Source of the DNA: Neisseria mucosa
GTDB taxonomy: Bacteria > Pseudomonadota > Gammaproteobacteria > Burkholderiales > Neisseriaceae
Length of the DNA: 64,000 bases
Assembly (NCBI RefSeq): GCF_013267835.1
Contig: NZ_CP053939.1
Span: 682,001 to 746,000, forward strand
Direction of reading: 5' to 3'
The translations under genes and the position numbers were made by a program. The notes under the pieces are model-generated. The model saw nothing but the letters and a program-made list of their open reading frames with translations. It had not been told where the DNA came from and did no database searches. Below, in pieces: positions 54,856-62,466 of this stretch; within the stretch, counting starts at the first letter, position 1; every line of letters begins with the position of its first letter.

Positions 54856-56373
54856 TTACTTTCCTAACAACCCATTTTTCTCCAAATAATCCCGCGCTAC
54901 ATTTTCCGCGCTTTCGCCTTGCACTTTCACGCGGTAGTTCATCTCGCTCATTTCCTCTTCGCTAATTTTTCCCGCCAGTCGATTAAGTGCGGTCACAATT
55001 TGAGGATTTTTCTCGGCAAATTCTGCTTTCATCAGCGGTGCGCCCTGATAGGCTGGAAACAGGGAAATATCATCTTTCAGTAGGCGCAATTGATATTGTT
55101 TCAATTCTGCATCGGTGGAAAAGGCTTCCACTAGGTCGATTTTGTCATTCAACAATGCCGTATAGCGTAAGGCTGGTTCCAAGCTAACAATATGTTTTAG
55201 CGTGATACCGGCAGCCTGCATGCCTTTATAGCCATCTGCTCGGTCGATAAATTCCAGTGAGAAACCTGCTCGGATATCGGGCGCTACCTGCTTCAAGTCG
55301 CTGATTGTCTTCAGTTGGTGCGATGCACCGTAACTTTCTTTGACTGCCAACGCATAAGTGTTCTGATAAGACATTGGTGGCAGAAACTCCAACTGATATT
55401 GTTCCGCCAATAATTGTTTGCCCCGTTGATAGGTTTCGTCTGGTGACAGATGGTGGTTCTTCTGTTCAGTTGGTACTTGTACTAAGGCTTCCAGCACTGT
55501 ACCGGTGAATTCAGGATAAATATCGATTTCGCCACTATTCAGTGCGCTAAACAGGAAAGTAGTTTTGCCAAAATTAGGTTTGACTGTGACTTTCACGTTC
55601 GAATTCTCACGTTCAATCAATAATTTATACATGTTAATCAGAATATCCGGCTCACTCCCCATTTTGCCGGCAACCACCACGTTTTTTGTAGCAGGTGTAA
55701 ATGAAATCTGCGACAGACCGAGTGTGCCTAAACCCACCGCCAATGCAAGAACAATCGGCAACTTGCGTCGCGATTTCTGCAACAGCCCGATAATGCCGCT
55801 TACGCCGACAGCCAGTAACGCGGAGAGCAATGCGCCGGTAAACGTCATCGTCATGTTGTTACGGTCGATGCCGAGCAGAATCAGGTTACCCAAGCCGCCT
55901 GCGCCAATTAACGCCGCCAGAGTTGCCGTGCCGACAATCAGCACCGCCGCCGTGCGAATGCCCGAAATCATGGCAGGCAAAGCCATCGGCAGCTCAATCC
56001 GCCACAATGATTGACAGCGCGATAGTCCGAATGCGGTGTACGCATCTTGAATCGATTGGTCGATTTGAGTCAGCCCCAAATAGGTATTTTGAAAAATCGG
56101 CAGCAGAGCGTATAGCGTGAGCGCAATCAAGACGGGGGGCGAACCAATGCCGACAAACGGAATCAACAGACCCAGCAATGCCAAAGATGGGATGGTTTGC
56201 AATATATTGGTGAACTGCAATACCGCTTCCGCTGCCCGCTGTCTGTGCGCAAACAACACGGCGGCAGGCACCGCAATGGCCACTGCCGCGAGCAAAGCCA
56301 GCCCGGAAAGCCATAAATGCGTAAGCAGCATTTGCCAGAGTTCTGCCGGAGTAACGTTTAGGGATGAGAACAT
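54856..56373 (-). CDS. Compatible-solute ABC transporter, fused permease and substrate-binding protein
   Basis: 505 residues. The N-terminal ~215 form the permease (five or six helices, with the MetI/ProW-type EAA loop around QSIQDAYTAFGLSRCQSLWRIELPMALP). Residues from about 228 on are an OpuAC/ProX-type binding domain (VVAGKMGSEPDILINMYKLL, GEIDIYPEFTGTVLEALV, PPMSYQNTYALAVKESYG, PLMKAEFAEKNPQIV). The fusion keeps the binder tethered to the outer face of the inner membrane, as in streptococcal and Helicobacter OpuC/ProWX systems. Ligand is probably glycine betaine, choline or carnitine. The ATPase is encoded just upstream. Confidence 0.88.
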   Translation of the reverse strand: MFSSLNVTPAELWQMLLTHLWLSGLALLAAVAIAVPAAVLFAHRQRAAEAVLQFTNILQTIPSLALLGLLIPFVGIGSPPVLIALTLYALLPIFQNTYLGLTQIDQSIQDAYTAFGLSRCQSLWRIELPMALPAMISGIRTAAVLIVGTATLAALIGAGGLGNLILLGIDRNNMTMTFTGALLSALLAVGVSGIIGLLQKSRRKLPIVLALAVGLGTLGLSQISFTPATKNVVVAGKMGSEPDILINMYKLLIERENSNVKVTVKPNFGKTTFLFSALNSGEIDIYPEFTGTVLEALVQVPTEQKNHHLSPDETYQRGKQLLAEQYQLEFLPPMSYQNTYALAVKESYGASHQLKTISDLKQVAPDIRAGFSLEFIDRADGYKGMQAAGITLKHIVSLEPALRYTALLNDKIDLVEAFSTDAELKQYQLRLLKDDISLFPAYQGAPLMKAEFAEKNPQIVTALNRLAGKISEEEMSEMNYRVKVQGESAENVARDYLEKNGLLGK

Positions 56374-56475
56374 AGTTTTAATTGTTATGGTTAGTATGTT
56401 GAATAATAGATGTTTATGTTTGCTTTACAGCAAAGGTGTTAGCGCCGTGAAAAAGGTTTCAGACGGCCTTCACCA

Positions 56476-57300
56476 TCATAATACTGCCCTTCTCACAGCT
56501 TCCTGTCCCTGTTTATCCAACCGTAAGAATTGGTGGATGATGCGTTCGGCATCGGGTGCGTCGGCGGTGGAAAACAGCGATTGCACATAATCATTTGCCG
56601 GCTGCTTTTTGATTTCTTCAGGTGTGCCGATTTGTACCAGTTTGCCATTATGCATTACACCGATACGGCAAGCGAGTTTGGCGGCTTCCTGCATATCATG
56701 GGTAACGAAAACGATAGTGGTGCCAAATTTTTGGTGAATCATAGCAATTTGGTCTTGCAGCACGGTGCGTACCAGCGGGTCAAGTGCTGAAAACGGTTCG
56801 TCCATCAGCAGAACTTGGGGCTTGGCGGCAATGGCGCGCAAAATACCGATGCGCTGCTGTTCGCCGCCGGAAAGTTCGTGCGGATAGCGGTCGCGGTAGT
56901 GCGCAGGGTCAAGTTCCACCAGCTCCAATAATTCATTCACACGCGTTTTGCGTTCGGCTTTCGGCCAGCCCAGTACGTCAGGCATGAGTTCGATGTTTTC
57001 CGCTACGGTCATCGTGGGAAAAAGCGCGATTTGCTGCAATACGTAACCAATTTGGTGGCGAAGTTGGCGGATGTCGTAGTCTTTAATCCGTTTGCCGTGC
57101 AGATAAACGTTGCCATCGGTAGGTTCAATTAGCGCGTTAATCATGCGTAAAGTAGTGGATTTTCCGCTGCCCGAACCGCCCACTAACACGAAAAATTCCC
57201 CCTGATAAATGGTTAAATCCAAATCGCGCACAGCATATTTGCCATCATACTGCTTGCCTGCGCCGTGAAATTCGATAAACGGGACACGATTATTTTGCAT
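56476..57300 (-). CDS. Compatible-solute ABC transporter ATP-binding protein
   Basis: 274 residues of ProV/OpuCA type without CBS domains. Walker A GGSGSGKST at 41-49, the Q-loop region QIGYVLQQIALFPTMTVAENI, signature LSGGEQQRIGILRA, Walker B VLLMDEPFSALDP and the switch His in FVTHDMQEA are all intact. It overlaps the end of the upstream NmrA-like gene by 11 nt (57290-57300) and is followed by the fused permease/binding gene, so the three are probably one transcript. An AG-DUS lies in the gap to the permease gene near 56459. Confidence 0.9.
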   Translation of the reverse strand: MQNNRVPFIEFHGAGKQYDGKYAVRDLDLTIYQGEFFVLVGGSGSGKSTTLRMINALIEPTDGNVYLHGKRIKDYDIRQLRHQIGYVLQQIALFPTMTVAENIELMPDVLGWPKAERKTRVNELLELVELDPAHYRDRYPHELSGGEQQRIGILRAIAAKPQVLLMDEPFSALDPLVRTVLQDQIAMIHQKFGTTIVFVTHDMQEAAKLACRIGVMHNGKLVQIGTPEEIKKQPANDYVQSLFSTADAPDAERIIHQFLRLDKQGQEAVRRAVL

Positions 57301-58150
57301 ATTGTGCCCTTACTACGTCTTCAAAATTAAGTGGTGCACGTCCCAACAACTGTGGCAGGTCGTCTGAAACTGCGGCAAGTTCGCCTTTAGCAATGGCGGT
57401 GTAGGTGGAAACCCATGCCTCAATCTGCCAATCGGGCGTGTCAGGATACTCAGCTTTGCGGCTGGCGAAGGCTTCTTCCACAGTTTCATTGTGGTAGCAG
57501 TGCGGTTTACCGGTAATTTCGGTTAAGACGGCGGCTATTTCAGCGAAGTTTAATGATTGGGAACCGGTCAGCGTGTAGGTCTGATTGTCGTGGCGGTGGT
57601 TGCCGTATGCGATGTCGGCGATAATGTTTGCCGCTGCTTGGGCGACATCGCGCTGTGAAACGCAGGCAACGCACCCATCATCAGCAGGGCCTGCGATGAT
57701 GCCGTCTGCGTTGGCAATCGTTGCCATCATCTCACTGTAAAAATTGTCGCGCAGAAAGGTGTAGCGCATATTTGTTTGCCGGATTGCATTTTCGGTAACC
57801 GCATGGGTACGCGCCAGCGTGAAGGTGCTGTCCAACGCTGCTTGAGCAAAAGAGAGATAGACAATGTGTTGCACGCCCTCTTCCGAAGCAGCCTGCACCA
57901 GAGTCAAATGCTCCTGTTCACGCATCGGACTTTCGGCGGCGGACACCATAAACAGCACGTCCACCCCATTTAAAGCCTGCTTAGCAAGCTCCAAATCGCC
58001 ATAGGCAAACCGTCGCGCCTCGCAGTTCATGAGATTGGGCGCTTTGGCGGGGTTGCGCAGCGGCAGGATAAGCGGCAGGCCGCGTGTGCTCAGATGACGG
58101 GCAACCATACCGCCGATGTTGCCGCTGGAGCCAGTGATGGCTAGATTCAT
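57290..58150 (-). CDS. NmrA/QOR2-like NAD(P)H-binding protein
   Basis: 286-residue atypical short-chain dehydrogenase. TGSSGNIGGMVARHLSTRG (glycine-rich loop at 6-14), VDVLFMVSAAES, HIVYLSFAQAALDSTFTLARTHAVTENAI and TYTLTGSQSLNFAEIAAVL fit the NmrA/QorB group (quinone reductase or redox sensor). It heads the minus-strand accessory operon with the ABC transporter genes. A mucosa-type DUS (AGGTCGTCTGAA, 57357-57368) lies near the 3' end of the gene. Confidence 0.82.
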   Translation of the reverse strand: MNLAITGSSGNIGGMVARHLSTRGLPLILPLRNPAKAPNLMNCEARRFAYGDLELAKQALNGVDVLFMVSAAESPMREQEHLTLVQAASEEGVQHIVYLSFAQAALDSTFTLARTHAVTENAIRQTNMRYTFLRDNFYSEMMATIANADGIIAGPADDGCVACVSQRDVAQAAANIIADIAYGNHRHDNQTYTLTGSQSLNFAEIAAVLTEITGKPHCYHNETVEEAFASRKAEYPDTPDWQIEAWVSTYTAIAKGELAAVSDDLPQLLGRAPLNFEDVVRAQYAK

Positions 58151-58832
58151 GTTGTTTTCCTTATGCGTTTTCTAAAGAGATAGCTTTGCCGTTTACAGGG
58201 TTTCTGTAAAACCATGTGCATGCTGCTTTTTGGGTTTCAGGTAGACTGAATAGATTCAAGGGATGGTTTATTAATGGTTATTTTATTGTAGCAGTTTTCC
58301 TGCATACGATAAGCCGCGAAAGACTTACTTGATTATTAAGCTGATATTAATAATTAGGTTAGGATATGTGGTCTTTCCGTTTTCAGGTCCCTTATGGCTT
58401 AAAACGGACCTCTTTTACTAGTTTTTAGAATTTAGGTGGCATTTACATTACCAAGTATTTGTACTGCATTTCTCTATTCGCAAAGAATTTAAAGAGCTTG
58501 GGGTATGTCCCCACGGCCCTACTCCACTACTAAATAATTAAGTGATAGAGTTATAGCATAATTAAACTGACAAATTTCTTAAAACCTATTGATTTGATAC
58601 TAAAAATTGGAGTACTATGAGCACACTCTCTAGAGTATCATTAATTCTCATTTGACATATAGGAACAAAACAGCGGAATTTGTAGAAGAATAGGGAAAAG
58701 GAAATTAATTTATATTATGTTAAATTCATAATGCTAGTATTTTAGTCTATCAATTCCTGTTTTTCTTAATTCTACAATCACTTACAATATTCAAAAACAA
58801 AAAGGCCGTCTGAAAGGTTTTTCAGACGGCCC
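58151..58832. other. AT-rich intergenic region right of the cassette
   Basis: About 680 bp with no gene. It includes an Eikenella-like DUS (TTCAGGTAGACT, 58236-58247, 11/12), a short inverted pair AGGTCC / GGACCT (near 58386-58414), the second copy of the direct repeat and a DUS hairpin. It may hold remnants of an older insertion; I recognise none. Confidence 0.55.
58706..58831 (+). repeat. Direct repeat, copy 2 (right edge of accessory cassette)
   Basis: 58706-58745 is identical over 40 bp to 53644-53683, then diverged similarity up to a DUS hairpin (58801-58831). The left end of the IS remnant follows directly at 58833. Confidence 0.85.
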
Positions 58833-59547
58833 GAGACCTTTGCAAAATCCCCCCAAAAATCCCCTAAATTCCTACTTAAGACATTCAGGGGATTTTCCAT
58901 GACCACCTTCTTCCAGCAAACCGCCCAAGCCATGATCGCCAAACACATCGACCGTTTCCCACTATTGAAGTTGGATCAGGTGATTGATTGGCAACCGATC
59001 GAACAATACCTGAATCGTCAAAGAACCCGTTACCGCCGCGGCCGCCCCACCTATCCCCTGTTGTCCATGTTCAAAGCCGTCCTGCTCGGCCAATGGCACA
59101 GCCTCTCCGATCCCGAACTCGAACACAGCCTCATCACCCGCATCGACTTCAACCTGTTTTGCCGTTTTGACGAACTGAGCATCCCCGATTACAGCACCTT
59201 ATGCCGCTACCGCAACTGGCTGGCGCAAGATGACACCCTGTCCGAATTGCTGGAACTGATTAACCGCCAACTGACCGAAAAAAAACCTAAAATTAGAGAA
59301 AGCATCCGCCGCCGTCATTGATGCCACCATTATTCAGACTGCCGGCAGCAAACAGCGTCAGGCCATAGAAGTCGACGAGGAAAGACAAGTCAGCGGCCAA
59401 ACCACACCAAGTAAGGACAAAGATGCCCGTTGGACAAAGAAAAACGGCCTCTACAAACTCGGTTACAAACAACATACCCGTACCGATTCTGAAATCGCTT
59501 TCAGACGGCATTTCGCCCCAAAAGAGCGGTGGATTTTGCAAAAGTTT
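58833..59547 (+). mobile_element. Decayed IS5-family insertion sequence (IS1106-like)
   Basis: Left end GAGACCTTTGCAAAATCC at 58833; a degraded inverse of it (GGATTTTGCAAAAG) at 59531-59545 marks the right end. The transposase between is frameshifted and lacks most of its catalytic part, and DUS-like DNA replaces the middle. The element is non-autonomous. Confidence 0.75.
58899..59488 (+). pseudogene. IS5-family transposase, frameshifted and truncated
   Basis: The first frame (58899-59321) codes MTTFFQQTAQAMIAKHIDRF ... SLSDPELEHSLITRIDFNLFCRF, the N-terminal domain of IS5/IS1106-like transposases. At an A8 run (59279-59286) the frame slips; one A fewer would continue as KNLKLEKASAAVIDATIIQTAGSKQ and on to GLYKLGYKQHTRTD. 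Similarity stops near 59488, where a DUS-like sequence begins, so the DDE domain is mostly lost. Confidence 0.8.
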
Positions 59548-59747
59548 TTCGGCTTTGCACTCCGCACGCAGGCAGCCTGAAAACGCCGAGCAGGTCGGGC
59601 ATGGATGCCCGACAAACAAACTGTTCAGACGGCCTTACCGCATTCGGATGTTCGTCGTTTGCATTATTTGCAATGTTGTTTTATCATCAATACTACATTG
59701 ATTATGTTGCGTATTTTAGTAATTTATTATTTTTAAAAGGTATTTAA
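59489..59747. other. Patchwork spacer after the IS remnant
   Basis: Contains the IS right-end remnant, a Kingella-dialect DUS (AGGCAGCCTGAA, 59570-59581), a perfect palindrome GTCGGGCAT-gg-ATGCCCGAC (59594-59613) and an AG-DUS just after. No gene. Confidence 0.6.
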
Positions 59748-60221
59748 ATGAAGAAAAAAATGCTGCTTTTAACCTTGCTGGTCTCGGCAACAGTGGTGGC
59801 GAAGCCGGTAAATAGTGGAAAAATAGCCCATCATCAAACCGTGTCGTGCGGCAATCAGGTTTATGTACAATCATCAGGCGGCGCAGTGTTAAAGGAAAAG
59901 CCCGATGCCCGTTCGAAAACGGTAATGCAGTTAAGAAACACCCAATATCTCTGTGTGGTCGGCAATGTGGCTGAATCAAACGGCTGGACGCTGGTGAAAA
60001 AAGTGCCTCCGGCAGCGGGTGCAGGCTGTGAAGATGCAGGCGCGAAAGAATGCTTGAAAATGGCAGATTTTCCAAGCAAATGGCAGGTAAAGAAACCGTC
60101 AGGCAGCCAATGCCGTCTGACGACTTCGTTTGACGAGGGCGGGCAGCTTGTTGTAACCGCCAGCGGTGTATGTGCAACCGGCTGGGTTAAAACAAAGGCT
60201 GTCCGTTTTTTTGCAGATTAA
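59748..60221 (+). CDS. Exported SH3-like protein, possible periplasmic immunity protein
   Basis: 157 residues with a signal peptide (KKKMLLLTLLVSATVVA, cleavage before KPVNSG) and no lipobox. The mature part contains a bacterial SH3-like stretch (YVQSSGGAVLKEKPDARSKTVMQL ... CVVGNVAESNGWTLVKKV) and a C-terminal part with several cysteines (GCEDAGAKECLKMAD, QCRLTT, GVCATGW) likely to form disulphides. It lies 29 bp before a leaderless NlpC/P60-type peptidase gene in the same direction. Order and localisation suggest it could protect the periplasm from that enzyme; this is inference only. Confidence 0.72.
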   Translation: MKKKMLLLTLLVSATVVAKPVNSGKIAHHQTVSCGNQVYVQSSGGAVLKEKPDARSKTVMQLRNTQYLCVVGNVAESNGWTLVKKVPPAAGAGCEDAGAKECLKMADFPSKWQVKKPSGSQCRLTTSFDEGGQLVVTASGVCATGWVKTKAVRFFAD

Positions 60222-60250
60222 TTTCTTAACACGGCATAAAAGGAATTGAA

Positions 60251-61069
60251 ATGTCTGAAATTCAAGAACGGCAGAATCAACGGATTATTGATTATGCTGA
60301 AGCAAACTTTTCGAAAACCACGCATGAATACGGCAGACAGGATATGGCTAGACGCTCTGCAAATAAATCTGGAGAGAAAATTGATCCTTCTCGTTTAAAT
60401 GAAGACAAAGATCATGATGGAAGAAAAGGTGTTGATTGTTCTTCTCTTGTTTATTTTTCATTAGAAGGAGCGGGATTTAATCTTAAAATGGAAGCCGAAG
60501 ACTTTGGAACCAGAACGCTGTTTAACGGAAAACATATAACGAACTATGCTCAAAAAAATTTTGATGTACTACCTGCATCTGCCAAAACAGATGGCAGTTT
60601 GAAAGCAGGCGACATATTAATGATGACAATGCCGGGAGGTTCTCAACACGTTGCTGTTTTTAAAGAGTATGATGAAAAAGGACGCATTCATTTTTTTGGA
60701 TCTCAAACATCAACAGGGCCTGCTGAAGTAGTGATGACAGGAAATTCTTATTGGGATCAAAAAACTATTTTTCACGGTGCATTACGGCCTAAAGAAAACT
60801 TTATTAAACCTGAGATGGCGCCGGATATTGGAAAAAATGAATCGGAATCCCAATCTAAATATGAAAAAATTCGTTCGATGATCAATGGGTTAATGAATGA
60901 TAAGGATGGTTCGTACACCAAGCAGCTTTTAGCAGAAAACCAAGATATTGTTGATAAATTCAACAAACGTGTACAGGAGGGTTTGGCACAACAGACACCA
61001 TCGTTTTCGAACCAAGAGACTCAAATTGCACAACAGGAAACGGAATACCAGGGTTATTCGCGTAGCTGA
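60251..61069 (+). CDS. Leaderless NlpC/P60-like (CHAP-type) peptidoglycan amidase, candidate secreted effector
   Basis: 272 residues without signal peptide or membrane helix. KGVDCSSLVYFSLEGAGF holds the Cys63 nucleophile, AGDILMMTMPGGSQHVAVFKEYD the His133 partner, and GRIHFFGSQTS a possible third residue (His147): the NlpC/P60 order. A calcium-loop-like DKDHDGRKG (52-60) precedes the Cys. The C-terminal ~85 residues are helical and end in a Gln-rich tail (EGLAQQTPSFSNQETQIAQQET). Absence of a leader plus the exported partner fits a type VI or Xanthomonadales-like type IV secreted cell-wall toxin. The gene is more AT-rich than its neighbours. Alternatives are a phage or autolytic enzyme. Confidence 0.72.
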   Translation: MSEIQERQNQRIIDYAEANFSKTTHEYGRQDMARRSANKSGEKIDPSRLNEDKDHDGRKGVDCSSLVYFSLEGAGFNLKMEAEDFGTRTLFNGKHITNYAQKNFDVLPASAKTDGSLKAGDILMMTMPGGSQHVAVFKEYDEKGRIHFFGSQTSTGPAEVVMTGNSYWDQKTIFHGALRPKENFIKPEMAPDIGKNESESQSKYEKIRSMINGLMNDKDGSYTKQLLAENQDIVDKFNKRVQEGLAQQTPSFSNQETQIAQQETEYQGYSRS

Positions 61070-61116
61070 TAAAGATCTGATTTTGAATAACTGTATTTGA
61101 TTCAACACAAATGCAA

Positions 61117-61151
61117 AAAAGGCCGTCTGAACCCGCTTTCAGACGGCCTTT
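61117..61151 (+). terminator. DUS-pair terminator after the peptidase gene
   Basis: AAAAGGCCGTCTGAA / TTCAGACGGCCTTT with a 6-nt loop. Confidence 0.75.
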
Positions 61152-61174
61152 AACCCAACACAAGGAGCCAAAAA

Positions 61175-62194
61175 ATGAACCCGCGTTACGCCCCGATGTT
61201 TGCGCCGTATACCCTGAACAACGGCGTGGCAATCAAAAACCGCTTTATCGTCGCGCCGCTGACGATTTACGAATCCGATGCCAACGGCGGGTTGACCGAC
61301 GCCGCCCGTAATTTCTGGCGCGACCGTTTTCGCGGCTTCGGGCTGTTTGTGATGCCGTTTACCAATGTGCATCCGACCGGCATCGGTTTTCCGTCGCCCA
61401 ACGCTTTTGACGCAAGCCACCTACCCACCCTGCGCGAATACACAGCCATTTCGCACGAACAAGGCGCGAAAATCGTCGCCCAAATCGCCCACGCGGGCAG
61501 CCGTGCCAATCCGCTGATGACGCGCGGACTCGGCGCCGTCGCCCCCAGCGCTTACGGGCGCGTGCGCGAAATGAGCAGCGACGAAGTGGCGCAAATGGGG
61601 CAGCACTTTGCCCATGCCGCCGAACTCGCGCTCGACGCAGGCTTGGACGGCGTAGAAATCCACGGCGCAAACGGCTGGCTGATTCAGCAATTCGTCTCCG
61701 CCGCCACCAACCTGCGCCAAGACCAATGGGGCGGCAGCCGCGAAAACCGCTTCCGTTTCCCGCTCGCCGTCATCGACGCGATTGACGAAATGCGCCGCCG
61801 CAAAAACCGCCCCGACTTCATCATCGGCTACCGTTTCTCGCCCGAAGAACCCGGCGCAGACGGCTTAACGATGGCAGACACGCTCGCGCTGGTGGACGCA
61901 CTCGCCGCCAAACCGCTGCAATACCTGCACGTTTCTCTGTGGGATTTCTACAAAAAAGCGCGCCGCGACGGCAACGACGAATACCGTATGAAACTCATCC
62001 ACCAGCGGATTAACGGGCGTTTACCCTTTATCGGCGTGGGCAAACTCTACACCGCCGACGACATCGCCCAAGCCTGGGAAACGGGCTGGGCGGAATTCAT
62101 CGCGCTGGGCAAAACCGTGATGCTCAACCCCGATTTGATCGAGCTGATAGCAAACGGCCGCGAAGCCGAGATTCACACGCATTTTGACTGGTAG
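61175..62194 (+). CDS. NADH:flavin oxidoreductase (Old Yellow Enzyme family), C-terminus cut by an amber stop
   Basis: 339-residue FMN barrel: PMFAPYTLNNGVAIKNRFIVAPLT, AQIAHAGSRANP, DGVEIHGANGWLIQQFVS (substrate-site HGAN), NLRQDQWGGSRENRFRFPLAVID, and IGVGKLYTADDIAQA. It probably reduces activated double bonds with NAD(P)H. The reading frame stops at TAG 62192-62194, but the same frame continues for 27 sense codons (QTDRYRYTPAMLAGTRQGMD ...) to TAA at 62276-62278, ending in FYPP-type residues usual for the family C-terminus. The stop therefore looks like a recent nonsense change. Confidence 0.85.
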   Translation: MNPRYAPMFAPYTLNNGVAIKNRFIVAPLTIYESDANGGLTDAARNFWRDRFRGFGLFVMPFTNVHPTGIGFPSPNAFDASHLPTLREYTAISHEQGAKIVAQIAHAGSRANPLMTRGLGAVAPSAYGRVREMSSDEVAQMGQHFAHAAELALDAGLDGVEIHGANGWLIQQFVSAATNLRQDQWGGSRENRFRFPLAVIDAIDEMRRRKNRPDFIIGYRFSPEEPGADGLTMADTLALVDALAAKPLQYLHVSLWDFYKKARRDGNDEYRMKLIHQRINGRLPFIGVGKLYTADDIAQAWETGWAEFIALGKTVMLNPDLIELIANGREAEIHTHFDW

Positions 62195-62466
62195 CAAACC
62201 GACCGTTACCGCTACACGCCCGCGATGCTCGCCGGCACGCGGCAGGGGATGGACTTTTATCCGCCGGCGAAGGGGTAAACAACGACGGTCGGGCATCAAT
62301 ATCCGACCTTGTATATCGGAAATCCCGTATCATAGCAACAAACCGCCCGCCGCCGCCCGCATCCGACCAAGGTAAACAACCGTTGCGTAGCTCAGGGAGC
62401 GGTCGGGCAACCCATCGACGCAACCGGACAGTTGCCAGACAACACAACCGAATGCAAGGCAGGTTT
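62195..62466 (+). other. Region between OYE stop and IS110 transposase
   Basis: The first 84 bp look like the lost OYE tail. Then follow a GGTCGGGCAT / ATCCGACC hairpin (62287-62308) and about 150 bp of non-coding DNA with a stem GTTGCGT (62382-62388) / ACGCAAC (62418-62424). The last part is the 5' flank of the IS110-type element and could encode its guide RNA. Confidence 0.5.
62287..62308 (+). terminator. Hairpin after the OYE gene
   Basis: GGTCGGGCAT-caat-ATCCGACC, with one bulge, followed by TTGTAT; related in sequence to the palindrome at 59594. Confidence 0.5.

Noticed and set aside
58614..58655. Short frame starting ATGAGCACACTC
   Set aside because: Only 12 codons, no ribosome-binding site and no conservation evidence.
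59279..59286. A8 run as a phase-variation switch
   Set aside because: It lies in an IS transposase that is also truncated, so slippage there would not restore a working protein. Programmed frameshifting of the parent IS remains possible.
59594..62308. Two GTCGGGCAT-type palindromes as ends of one mobile unit
   Set aside because: Similar GTCGGGC hairpins also serve as plain terminators (e.g. after acpS at 37577), so the shared sequence is better explained as a common neisserial hairpin.
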